A DNA stretch of 64,000 bases from Prorocentrum cordatum. Lineage: Eukaryota; Sar; Dinophyceae; Prorocentrales; Prorocentraceae. Within the stretch, counting starts at the first letter, position 1. Each line of letters starts with the position of its first letter. Below the pieces are notes generated by a model. That model was not told the origin of the DNA, did not search any database, and was given only the letters and a program-made list of their open reading frames with translations. The translations under genes were made by a program, and so were the position numbers. The stretch lies in contig CAUYUJ010001713.1 of the NCBI GenBank assembly GCA_963575745.1, positions 1 through 64,000 of the forward strand. Reading direction: 5' to 3'. Positions 11,639-21,305 of this stretch are shown in pieces.

Positions 11639-12596
11639 ACCGCCGGGAACTCGTAGAGCTTCTTCGTGCAATGCGAGCGCGGCAATATCGCATTGCGCGC
11701 GCGAGTTGGCGCGGTCTCATGGAGGAGGACGTGGAGAAGAAGAAGGAGTGAGAGGAAAGCATCTCTGGAAGAAAAATTAGAGTCATACCAGACCGAGTTC
11801 AGGCGTCTGGACACTTTGAGCTGGCGCACCCGTTGATTTCCTTCCGATTGCTGCGCCGAACAGCGTAAAGCAAACCATCACTATCTCGAAAAAATCAGCA
11901 GGGTACGAATAGTTCTTCGGTCCCAGCGCTGATAGCAGACAGAGTTCAGGCGTCTAGATACTTTGAACTAGTGCGCCTGAGTATATTTTTCCGATTGCTG
12001 TGCCGAACAGCTCTACAGCTCATCTGCAGCTCGATTGAAGCCCAGAAAATCATCACAATCTCCAACAAATTCGCAGAGTACGAATAGCTTTTCGGCTTCA
12101 GCGCTGATAGCAGACCGAATCCAGGTGTCTAGTAGCGCGCCTGATGATTGTCTTCCGATTGCAATGCCGAACAGCTCTGTAGATCATCTGCAGCTCGAGT
12201 AAAGTGAAGAAAATCATCACCATATCGATTAAAAATAGAAGAGTACGGATAGCTTTTCAGCCCCAGCGCTGATAGCAGACTGATTTCAGGCGTCTAGATA
12301 CTGAAAACTATCGCGCCTGATGATTCCCTTCCGATCGCTGAGCCGCACAGCTCTGCAGCTCATCTGCAGCTCGAGTTAAGTCAAGAAAACCACCACCATT
12401 TTCCCCCCCCCAAAAAAAATGGAAAGTACGAATAGTTGTTCGGCTCCAGTGCGGATAGCAGACCGAGTTCGGGCGTCTAGATACTGTAGACTAGCGCGCC
12501 TGATTGCCTTCGGATTGCTGTGCCGAAGAGCCCTTTAGCTCATCTGAGGCTCGAGTTAAGTCAAGAAACTCATCATCACTTCATTGTGTCTTAAAC

Positions 12597-12634
<38 letters not shown>

Positions 12635-13064
12635 CAAGAATAATAATTACAAAACGAATAGCGTCGCGGACCTAGATCGAGAAGCAGACCGAGTTCAGAC
12701 CTCTAGATGCTTCAGACGAACGCGCCTGATCATCCTGAATCGATTAAGTATGTGCACCAGCTCTGTAGCTATCCTACAGCTCGAATTAAGTACAGAAAAC
12801 CGACAGCATCTGTCAAGATGACTCGAAACAGCTGATCCCGCCAACATGATTTTTGGCAGTGATAGGTACCCGATCGAGCTGAGATTAAGATGGCGAGCGG
12901 GAATGTAATCGAATATGACGGGAAAAATATTAGGAGTTCTAACGAATTGTTGAATTTCGAGAACATCATTTTCAACCGAGCAAAAGTCACCACAAGCTCC
13001 GTCGAGATTTTTCGAGCCAACTAGCCCTCCAGCGCGCCGGAACTGGCGCCGGCGGTGAACCGCC
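11639..13064 (+). repeat. satellite array, subfamily 2, copy 2
   Basis: The monomer order repeats that of 4364-5751, with high similarity including the GCGCGCG-rich lead-in (11660-11720) and the terminal GATCCCGCC...GAGATTAAGATGGCGAGCGGG segment. It ends at the hairpin left arm (about 13050-13064) where element X copy 2 is inserted. The upper array is interrupted by LINE B at its end, this one by X. Confidence 0.85.
12599..12633 (+). repeat. AT dinucleotide microsatellite
   Basis: About 17 AT units inside a satellite monomer, at nearly the same monomer position as the 72-A tract of the paralogous array at 5310. No gene is affected. Confidence 0.9.
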
Positions 13065-13072
13065 AACCTGGT

Positions 13073-14284
13073 CTGCGAGTCTGCGTTGGCCGATTCGAGC
13101 TCCCTGGAGAGCAGGCCAGGACACAGAGAACCTAAACAGCGAAGCTGCAAAGATTAAAGCAGAGATGCATCAAACAGCGAAGCTGTACAGAAATGCACAA
13201 GACTGCAAGTACACGAGAAAACAACTAACAATAAATTGAGTGAAGCAATGCAGGCCATAGATATGGAAGCAAAGCTAGAAGCAGTGCGAGACCATACAGT
13301 AACCACTGGTTTATACAGCGATTACCGTCTCAACACCACTGAGACAAACACGAAACTAAGAGGACTAAAATAGCGAGTGCGCTTCAAAGCAATGCGAGAC
13401 CATGCAGTAACCACATATAGCGATTACCGTCTCAGCACCACTGGAAGACCATGCACGTGAAACACAACGTCGAAATGTGGACTAGACAACGAATTAAACG
13501 CGCAACATACAGAGTGAGCCAAGACACCCACCACTACTTAGAGCGAATGCGGGCTCTTATCCGAACAAAGTGAAGATCAGGCGAAGCTCTTATTCAACAC
13601 ACGTGCATGCACGACAACACACACAGGCATGAATAAAGGCAACGCAATGACAAATCACAATAGTTCTAACTCGAAGTATGTGGAAATCCAGTGCAATGAG
13701 TTCTGAACTTCACTCGAGGCGACGTATGACCTCAATATCAAAGACCTCAATATCAAGTACAATGAATTCCTAACTTCACTCGAAGCGAAATATGAAAACG
13801 GATGCCCAAAGACCTCAATATCAAGATACTCCGATGTCACAGAACTGTCAAAGTACTCAAACTGCGACCAAAGTCAAAATTGGATACGTGCTGAGAACAA
13901 CTCGTACAAGATAACAAATGCAACGAGTACAATCACAAGCGGCCTGGAAGTGCAAGCTGACAATGCAACAAGAACAAACAAGCGGCCTGAAGTACAAGAT
14001 GACAAGTGCAGCAAGTACAATCAAAGCAAGCGGCCTATGCACCTGCTCCGCTAGGAGCTGTCTCACTTGACACCACAGAGAAGCCTGGCACCTATCGTCT
14101 GTAGGCCCACGGAGAGGAGGCTGTCGCAGCCGACGAAGTACCCCAAGATATGGGACGGCCCGTACACGAGATGCACAGTGGAGTACGATACGTGTGTGCA
14201 CGGAAAACCTGTCCGCACAACGCGGCTCGAGGAGGCCCCCGACGGGCCAGGTCACCGCTGAACTCCCCGAGGAGGGACAGCAGC
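13073..14284 (-). mobile_element. non-coding element X, copy 2 (complete)
   Basis: A 1,212-bp insertion in a hairpin loop, flanked by CAACCTGGT at 13064-13072 and 14284-14292. It has no T/A tail. It matches 789-1580 over most of its length, then carries a GC-rich end (GACGGGCCAGGTCACC, about 14238-14253) lacking in copy 1. Short internal repeats with GCGGCCTGGAAGT lie at about 13940-14035. No conserved protein frame is visible. The same target and duplication length as LINE E suggest LINE-mediated mobilisation. Strand is assigned by analogy with the LINEs. Confidence 0.7.
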
Positions 14285-14625
14285 AACCTGGTCACCGCCG
14301 GGAACCTCGTAGAGCTCCTTGCACGCGTAAGAGTGCCCAGAATCGAAGCAGAGAACTTCGCAGAAGATTTTCTTAAAAATCTTCAATTTTGCATTTTTTG
14401 ATGTCAATATGAGGTCGGGCCCCTGCCTTGGCACGGGAGAATTTGCCGACGGAATGAGCTGCTACGAATTCGGGGGGGACTTCTGTAATGCAAAGCTTCG
14501 CTCTGCGCAATTCGCAGCCCAAACGACTTGTTACAACTGCAAAATCGGCTGAGCAAGGCCGCGGAAGGTATGATCGCGTCCCTGTTCGAAATTTCGCCAA
14601 CTAGCTCCACCCTGTCGCCGAATGG
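14285..14625 (+). repeat. short hairpin module with diverged middle
   Basis: It starts with hairpin right arm TCACCGCCGG and CTCGTAGAGCTCCTTGCACGCG, continues with AGAGTGCCCAGAATCGAAG and GATGTCAATATGAGG, then enters about 200 bp (14415-14600) that does not match the other modules. It closes with GCCAACTAGCTCCACCC. The unmatched stretch has no gene that I can see. Confidence 0.6.
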
Positions 14626-14659
14626 GAGCCAGCGGTAAACCGTCAACCTTGGCTTTTGA

Positions 14660-14975
14660 GTTTGAGTCAGGGCGCGGACAGCTGTGACAGCTGAGCCCTA
14701 AGACTCCCAAACGGAGCACAGGGTAGCTAGAGAAGGCATCTCTTATCATCACACTGCCGAGCCACTGAGGCATAGGCATCGGAATAGGATGCAGGAACAA
14801 GGAAAAGGATACAGCACGACATGTGAAATTGCAAAGGTGTAGGAACAGGTTAGAGAAGAAAGAGGCTACCCAAAACGTGTTCCACGGCCATACAGAGCCG
14901 TCAATGGAGGCACATCCCTCCACAGAGCGCCCTCCGTCGAAGAATCCACGGAGGCCGTCTAGTTTTTGTTGTACT
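14660..14975 (-). pseudogene. LINE RNase H fragment, left palindrome arm
   Basis: The minus-strand frame reads KLDGLRGFFDGGRSVEGCASIDGS. It contains the FDGG motif that begins the second half of the permuted RNase H in the other LINEs. Upstream domains are missing because the copy is 5'-truncated. It mirrors the fragment at 15275-15595. Confidence 0.65.
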
Positions 14976-15274
14976 CGCATGCGCGGGACGCTGAGGAGCC
15001 ACGCATGGGATAAAATGGCCACCCAGCGAGTAAAAGCAATTTTCCATTTAAAGAAGGCTGCCCTGCACCGTTTATGCGAGGCTTTGCACCGTGATGGGGG
15101 GGGGGGCGCGGACATCCAGAGAACCTGTGGGCTGTGTCGGTTGGACAAGATAAGGATGCACCGTATTGCAGGGTGGTGCTTCGGACATTGGCGAGCAGCT
15201 CTCTTATTTACATAAGATGCTCGTGCACCGTATTGCACGAAGCTATGTTCATACCTCTCTTATTGCATATGCGA

Positions 15275-15595
15275 GTACAACAAAAAACTAGACGGCCTCC
15301 GTGGATTCTTCGACGGAGGGCGCTCTGTGGAGGGATGTGCCTCCATTGACGGCTCTGTATGGCCGTGGAACACGTTTTGGGTCGCCTCTTTCTTCTCTAA
15401 CCTGTTCCTACACCTTTGCAATCACATGTCGTGCTGCATCCTTTTCCTTGTTCCTGCATCCTATTCCGATGCCTATGCCTCAGTGGCTCGGCAGTGCGAT
15501 GATAAGAGATGCCTTCTCTAGCTACCCTGTGCTCCGCTTGGGAGTCTTAGGGCTCAGCTGTCACAGCTGTCCGCGCCCTGACTCAAACTCAAAAA
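15275..15595 (+). pseudogene. LINE RNase H fragment, right palindrome arm
   Basis: Plus-strand mirror copy of the left-arm fragment: the FFDGGRSVEGCAS motif lies near 15305-15345, followed by hydrophobic sequence and an A-tail at about 15591-15599. It starts abruptly inside the RNase H domain. It cannot encode an enzyme. Confidence 0.65.
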
Positions 15596-15625
15596 AAAAC
15601 AAGGTTGACGGTTTACCGCCGGCTC

Positions 15626-15925
15626 AAAGCAATTCCATTTCAAAAAAATTAGCAGAGTACGAATAGTGTTTCGGCTTCTGCGCTGATAGCAGCCCGAATT
15701 CAGGCGTCTAGGTACTTCAGACTATCGCGCCTGATGATTTCCTTCCGACTGCTGTGCCAAAGGGCTCTCTAGCTCATCTTCAGCTCGAGCTAAGTGAAGA
15801 AACTCAAAATCATCTCGAAAAATCGGTGGAGTACATACAGTTCTGCGGACCTAGCTCTGGTAGCAGACCGATTTCAGACCTTTAGATGCTGGAGACGAAC
15901 GCGCCTGATGATTCTGGATCAAGAT
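15626..15925 (+). repeat. satellite monomers, subfamily 2
   Basis: Roughly one and a half plus-orientation monomers: GCTGATAGCAGCCCGAATTC, AGGCGTCTAGGTACTTCAG, GCGCCTGATGATT and CAGCTCGAGCTAAG. It ends where orientation switches to minus modules at about 15925. Nothing else is seen. Confidence 0.75.
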
Positions 15926-16199
15926 TTGAAAGATATTTAACCATTCATTTTGAGAAAGCGGTTTCTTGGCGCTGAGCATTTGCATATAAGCTTTGTTCTG
16001 AGAGCAGCTCAGCTCTTCCGAGGGAGTTCTACTATCGGTTCACTTCCCGGAACCGACCTCATACTGACATCAAAAAATGCAGAAATCGAGATCTTAAGAA
16101 AAACTTCTGCGAAATTCTCTGCTTCGATTCAGAGCATTCTTACGCGTGCAAGGAGCTCTACGAGGTTCCGGGCGGTGACCAGGTTGACGGTTCACCGTC

Positions 16200-16390
16200 G
16201 GCGCACGTACCTCGTAGAGCTCTTCGGCATCGATGAGCTAGAGGACTTCCGGCGCGGGGTGGAGCCAGTACCTCGTAGAGCTGTTCGGCAGCGATGAGCT
16301 AGAGGAATTCCGGCGCGGGTGCAGCTAGTACGTAGAGCTCTTCGTTGTCGATGAGCTAGAGGAATTCTGGCGCGGGGTGGAGCTAGTTGG
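16200..16390 (-). repeat. triple module tail, about 62-bp tandem
   Basis: Three tandem copies of a tail with the minus-strand reading AGCTCCACCCCGCGCC, GGAATTCCTCTAGCTCATCG, GAAGAGCTCTACGAGGTACT. I read them as the closing ends of three nested modules rather than as a simple tandem expansion, because each is flanked by ACT or its decayed form. A similar pair lies at about 17470-17640. Confidence 0.6.
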
Positions 16391-17294
16391 TCGACCCGGC
16401 CAGAAAGGGCAATATAATGTGACGGCTTTGGGTCGTTCTTGCTGAGATTTGAAAGATGTTTAACAAGTCATCTTGTGAAATCAGATTCTTACTCCCAGCA
16501 TTCGTCTAAACTTTGCTCTGAGAGCAGCTCAGCTCTTCCGAGGGAGTTGGACTATCCGTTTACTTCCGGGAATCGACCTCATATTAGCATCAAAGAATGC
16601 AAAAATAAAGATTTAAAGAACATCTTTTATTTTAGTTCTCTGCTTCGATTCTGAGCACTCTCACGCCTGCAAGGAGCTCTACGAGGTTCCCGGCGGTGAC
16701 CAGGTTGACGGTTCACCGCCAGCGCCAGTTGGCCCACCCGACCAGAACGGACAATGTGACAACTTTGGGTCGGTTTTGCCAAGATTTAAAGGATATTTAA
16801 CAAGTCAGTTTGAGGACTATGATGGCCTTTGCGTCTTAATATGAGCTTCGTAGGCGCACTTTTACTATCAGGGCACTTGGCGGAACCAACTTCATGTCGA
16901 CAAGAGAAAACAATGTTTTTTTTGTTTTTTGAGAAATACTTCCAGAAGCTCTCTGCTTCTTTCCGCAGCAATCTCGAGCGTGCAAGGAGCTCTACGAGTT
17001 TACCGCCGGCGCCAGTTGGTCAACCCGGCGCGGGCGGACAATGCGGTGACTTTGGCTCGGTTTTGCTAAGTTTTGAAAGATGTTTGACAATTCAGAGAAA
17101 TCTTTTCTTTCGCCTGTAAGAAGACTATGAGAGCCTCTGCGTCTTAGTACGAGCTCTGTAGGCGCACTTTTTCTTTCAAAAAATTTGGAAGAACCAACTT
17201 CATGTCGACTTGAAACTGAATTTTGATTCGTTAGAAATGCTTCCAGAAGCTCTCTGCTCTTTTCTGAGCACTCTCGAGCGTGCGATAAGCTCCG

Positions 17295-17395
17295 AGGTCC
17301 CCGGCGGTAACCAGGTTGAAGGTTTACCGCCGACGCCGGTCGACTGGGGGCCGGCGGTCTACCGTCAACCAGGCTGCCGCCGGGGACCTCGTAGA
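17295..17395. repeat. two hairpins head to head
   Basis: A minus-orientation hairpin (about 17298-17335) directly meets a plus-orientation hairpin (about 17347-17382), with CTCGTAGAGCTC following the second. The pair marks the orientation switch inside this array. Confidence 0.65.
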
Positions 17396-17950
17396 GCTCT
17401 GTGCCGTGCAGCGCTTCTCGGAACACATGGAAGGAGCTCCCTCAAGCGTGAGCTGAGAATCCCTCGAGCTCTTCGGCATGAGCTCTTCGGCATCGATGAG
17501 CTGGAGAAATTCCAGCGCGGAGTGGAGTTAGTTGGTCGACCCGACCACAAGGGGCAATGTGACGACTTGCGCTCAGTCCCTCGCAGAGCTCTTCGGCGTC
17601 GATGAGCTAGAGAAATTCTGGCGCGGGGTCGAGCTAGTTGGTCGACCCGTCCAGAAAAGAAGATCTGGTAACTTGGGCTCGGTTTTGCTAAGATTTTAAA
17701 ATATTGAATCACGTATTGAGACATCAGATTTTTACGTCCAGCATTAGTGATTAAACTTTATTCTGGGAGAGAATCAGCTTTCTAGATGAGTTTTACTAGT
17801 CGTTGACTTCAGGGAACCGACCTCATAATGACATCAAAAAATGCAATACTATAGATTTTTAGAAAAACTTCGGAGAAGCTCTCTGTTTTGATTTTGAACA
17901 CTTTTACGCATGCAAAGACTTCTACGGGGTTCCCGACGGTGACCGCGCTG

Positions 17951-19358
17951 TTCCACCACATGCATGGAGGCGTATCCTTGTCAGTTTTATGGTAAAAAAG
18001 GACCGAGAGCGCGTAGCTTCGACGAGACTCGTGCTCTGGTTATTAGGATGTCGGTCTTCGGGAAACGGTTCAGTTGGTGTCTCACTATTCTGTTTGAAGC
18101 TCACATCAAGACGTTCCGCCGAGGGGGTGTCAACTGTATGTTTTTGTTGTGGGCCATAAGTGTTATGAGGTTACCGCACCTTTGAAGCATCTTGCACGGC
18201 ATGCTGTTCTATGGAAGGAGGAAAACTGCCATAATGTCAATTGTGACATCAAGCAAGCTTTTGATTATCTCACGGTACGGTCGGCTGTTGAGTCCCTGCT
18301 TGAATTGGAAGTGAATCTATGCTATCTTTGAGGGGTACGCGCGCAATGTTGCAGAGCTATCTTTCCAGCAGTGTACCGTCGAGGGCATCAGATGGGACAC
18401 CTGTCTTCGCACGGGCCCCATGGAGGCTCCTGCACTATGGGTGGCAAAACCATCGTGCATATTGGCGCCCATTCTTACACGGTGGTGCGATCGTGGCTAT
18501 GGAGCAACTTTCTCTTGAGGCATCCGAGTTGCTGGTCAATCATTGGCTCTGGGCTAACCATGTTATCTTAGTTGCACCCCGTCGGTCAGATATGCTGCCC
18601 ATGCTCACTGACCTGACCATGGCAATCCGCCGACACGGCTTCAGGTGGAAGGAGAGCTCCTTCGAATACCTTGCTTGTGGTTGTGCTGGACCTCTCAGTG
18701 CACTTCACATCTCTGTTTCTTGAGGCGATGATGAGAAGTCTTGCAATCCCAAGGGAGAGGTCGTCAGGCCACAGGAACACACACTTCTCTGAGCCTATTT
18801 CGCATACTATTCCGCGGGTTACTCAGACGATTGTTTTGGGCACATTATTGGATATTCAGTTCTCAGATCATGCCGATATACTTCATCGACTGAAGAAAGC
18901 ACGACAGCGTTTTTGGAATGATGCTGATTTCTATACAAGCGCTGTCATCCCCATGGGCCGAAAGCTTGCACGGTACGACGCCCGATCTCGCCCTGCTTCC
19001 TCTACGGCATCGAGGGTACCACATGTGATGCGAACAGTCTGATGATGATTCACCAGGAGGAGGGGAAGTTTCTCTCTGCGATGCGTCGCCGACGTAAGAG
19101 GGTGAACGAGACGTGGGGTGACTATTTGAGTTCTCGGATCAGGCAAGCACGTATGTTGATGCTCAATTCTTCTCGTCCTTCACACGTGCAGCTCACCTTG
19201 TATCGGCAGTGGTTGTTTGCGAAGCATGTGGTTTGCACGGCTTTCGGTAATCTTGCTCAGCCTGATCGCGGTGACCTCAGCCAAGGGATCTTATCTCGTG
19301 AACCTGTGTTGCCTCATGCACTGTGTGACTCGCCTGTCCCTCCTACCCCCTCTCCTGT
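17951..19358 (+). pseudogene. LINE F, decayed RT fragment (plus strand)
   Basis: Plus-strand fragment most like LINE B ORF2, with several frameshifts. Recognisable pieces: GHKCYEVTAPLKHLARHAVLW with motif A CDIKQAFDYLTV (about 18150-18280), the motif C region WLWANHVILV (ANH at 18553-18561, further decayed from ADN), GFRWKESSFEYL, and the thumb segment MMIHQEEGKFLSAMRRRR with YRQWLFAKHVV (19039-19235). The left boundary follows hairpin arm GGCGGTGACC-like sequence in minus orientation, which fits the LINE target. The 3' end is lost before the hairpin at 19367, with no A-tail. Endonuclease and RNase H are absent. Confidence 0.75.
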
Positions 19359-19413
19359 GCACTGGGCGCCGGCGGTAAACCGTCAACCTTTGTTTTTCGT
19401 TTCGCGGACACAC

Positions 19414-19427
19414 GGGCCCTAAGGCCC
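19414..19427 (-). promoter_or_regulatory. 3'-UTR stem-loop of LINE C
   Basis: Sense strand GGGCC-TTAG-GGCCC, a 5-bp stem with a TTAG tetraloop about 20 bases from the A-tail. LINE D has TGGCC-TTAGT-GGCCA at a similar place. It may be the RT recognition structure; this is an inference. Confidence 0.45.
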
Positions 19428-19607
19428 AGTCCAGTCCGAAGCGGGCGGGCACGCCAAACGCGGGCCACCGAGCGGCTAAGGCGAAAGCCTCACCACGCCA
19501 AGCACGTGGGGGGCGGCTTAGGCGGTAGCCTCTGGCAGCTCTTATAAGGAGTGTGTACATCAACACAATGTGTGCACGCATGAGAGCAACAACACAAAAG
19601 AGAATCA

Positions 19608-21305
19608 TCAATCACACAACTTATCGCTAAAATAGGCCTGCAATACCCGTGGGAGTGCTGCAATAACGCACTCTGCAGCGGAGAGTTCCGCATCCGTCAC
19701 CGTGGACCCGTCTTGGAGAGCAAAGGAGCAAATATAAACGTCCTTGAAGATAATACGTGGGGATTCACAGAAAGAAGAGGTGGGCGATAGATGGGAGAAT
19801 CGAGATCGCAATCCAATCTGAATCCAAGCTCCGCTTCCAGCTCCCAGGCTGCACACACCACCATCAAAGCCCGCTTTGATGAGGCAAGGTTCGTAGCATG
19901 ACTGTTCATATGGCTGCAACTGGTACTGTTCGTTCGTGTATTGGTGGCCCTCGCGGGCCTGGTGGGTAAGGAGGTCGGCTTTCTCGTTCCATTCCCGAAA
20001 CTCATGCTTGAGAAGATCGCGTCCTGCTTCAGCAGGTCTGACACCATACATACAACACATTCCTTCTAAAGCATTTATCATATTATCAACACGTGTCTGG
20101 TACAAGTGATTATCAGCCTTCCAGAGGCCGCAAAGCCAGCAAATGATAAGAAGAGAATCTCCTGTGATCTCCAACGGCACGCCTCCAGAAGTCACGTCCC
20201 AACAAGTGCTCTTCATATTGTGGATAGCTAATCTCTTACTGAATCGCAGGCGTGCAGCAGGAGAATCGTCATCTGTAACAACATACTCCTCATTTCGTTC
20301 AGCTAGAAAGACGGGGGAGTTACCATCATGGATACCTTTGCATTTATTCTGGAAAAGCTTGAGCATAGAGGGTGTACAATGATGAGCTGCAAACTGCATG
20401 AAGGCATGAAGGCCCCCCTGGAATACTTCCCACCACCGTGGGCCAAAGAACTCATGAAAGGGTGTCTGCCAGCAACGTTGTCCAATCGCTTGCCCTCCTG
20501 ACCTCCAGCGTTTCATAACTCCGCATTCCCTCCACTTGCCGAAAGCACGAAGGGCTTCTCCCTCAAGTGTGCGCTGCGTGTCATAACTTATACCAAAGGC
20601 AATCAAACACATGCGTGCATCACTCCATGCTCTGTGCTCGTCCGTCATGTCCTCTCCCTGATACAACCTCTGCGCGTATGCCGAGACATCCTTCGCCAGC
20701 AGCCACTGAGCCCGAAGGAATCTCTGGACCAAGCTGTGGTACCCAGCCTCTGCGAACTTCGATCTGGCGGCGTTGTATCTTCTCTCATTCCATGTAGCAT
20801 AGGATTCGTCTGGTTCTCGACGGCATCGAAGCATGAAGCACAAACACTTGCCCTCAAACGCGTGCAAGGCATGGAGGCTGTCCTTGTCGGCCGTGCAACC
20901 GTCCGCACCGAAAAGGGCAATACTCTGAACCTTTTGCTGGTACCGTAGGAACTTATCCTTAAGAGGCGTGCTATTGTTCCGAAAATATCCTGCCTGGGAA
21001 TAAAATGTCCGACGAGCCGCCTCAATTCTAGAGTCAACGTCAAGGTGTGAGGAGTACTTATAGTCAGAGAACAGCTGGATGCCTAGAACCGTCATCTCCG
21101 TAACACGTCTGAACCTCATTACGTCATTCAGGAAGGGAACAACCAAATCGGCTGAAGATAGGATCTGCCCCTCAGCATCCCTCGCAGCGTCGGCTCCGAA
21201 GACCATGTAAAGCAAGCTTGAGGGTTTCCAGCGCATGCCGAAATCTTGGAGTCTAACAGTAAGGTCGTGAATCATGTGCGCCAATTCTTCCCTGCTTCGT
21301 GCGGG
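19608..21305 (-). CDS. LINE C ORF2 C-terminal fragment: RT thumb + permuted RNase H
   Basis: An uninterrupted frame of about 565 codons, truncated just after RT motif C. It begins ARSREELAHMIHDLTV and GMRWKPSSLLYMVFG (motif D). The thumb contains RRTFYSQAGYFRNN and the conserved LHAFEGKCLCFML. RNase H order: GVPLEITGDSLLIICW, FREWNEKADLLTHQAR, AGFDGGVCSLGAGSG, STVTDAELSAAECVIAAL, then stop at 19608. It is the cleanest example of the permuted order in the window. Not functional alone because the polymerase core is missing. Confidence 0.85.
   Translation of the reverse strand, partial: PARSREELAHMIHDLTVRLQDFGMRWKPSSLLYMVFGADAARDAEGQILSSADLVVPFLNDVMRFRRVTEMTVLGIQLFSDYKYSSHLDVDSRIEAARRTFYSQAGYFRNNSTPLKDKFLRYQQKVQSIALFGADGCTADKDSLHALHAFEGKCLCFMLRCRREPDESYATWNERRYNAARSKFAEAGYHSLVQRFLRAQWLLAKDVSAYAQRLYQGEDMTDEHRAWSDARMCLIAFGISYDTQRTLEGEALRAFGKWRECGVMKRWRSGGQAIGQRCWQTPFHEFFGPRWWEVFQGGLHAFMQFAAHHCTPSMLKLFQNKCKGIHDGNSPVFLAERNEEYVVTDDDSPAARLRFSKRLAIHNMKSTCWDVTSGGVPLEITGDSLLIICWLCGLWKADNHLYQTRVDNMINALEGMCCMYGVRPAEAGRDLLKHEFREWNEKADLLTHQAREGHQYTNEQYQLQPYEQSCYEPCLIKAGFDGGVCSLGAGSGAWIQIGLRSRFSHLSPTSSFCESPRIIFKDVYICSFALQDGSTVTDAELSAAECVIAALPRVLQAYFSDKLCD

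Larger units (their letters stand above)
14626..15625. repeat. 1-kb palindrome of two LINE 3' ends
   Basis: Left arm 14626-14980 and right arm 15269-15625 are nearly perfect inverted copies around a 288-bp spacer. Each arm runs from a hairpin left half (GAGCC...GTCAACCTTG) through a LINE 3' end. The right arm has a 9-A tail in CTCAAAAAAAAACAAGG; the left arm has a shorter, altered tail. Arms therefore include target flank as well as element, so the inversion arose after or during integration. The spacer holds a run of 10 G (about 15097-15106) and GCACCGTATTGCA repeats. Confidence 0.9.
15926..17950 (-). repeat. short hairpin modules in reverse orientation, nested
   Basis: Read on the minus strand, this is a series of short modules. 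Hairpins start near 17339, 17010 (truncated, lacking loop and right arm) and 16725, followed by three consecutive tails ending AGCTCTACG(AGG)T near 16330, 16274 and 16208, then another hairpin (16163-16200). Three starts then three ends is what nested insertion predicts. Internal landmarks (GGTCGGTTCCSGG, AGAGTGCTC, CTCAAAATGA) are recognisable. Diverged sequence at 17650-17940 also belongs to this family. No coding sequence. Confidence 0.65.
19393..21305 (-). mobile_element. LINE C, 5'-truncated non-LTR retrotransposon
   Basis: A minus-strand fragment inserted in a hairpin loop: the left flank is CCGGCGG...GTCAACCTTTG, then the T-tract at 19393-19397. At the right end the frame ARSREELAHM meets GGGGGGCTCGTAGAGCTTCCTGACAAC at about 21303-21309. 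The right arm of the hairpin is mostly gone, so the 5' junction deleted a few target bases. It carries the C-terminal half of ORF2 plus about 215 bp of 3' UTR. Confidence 0.85.
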
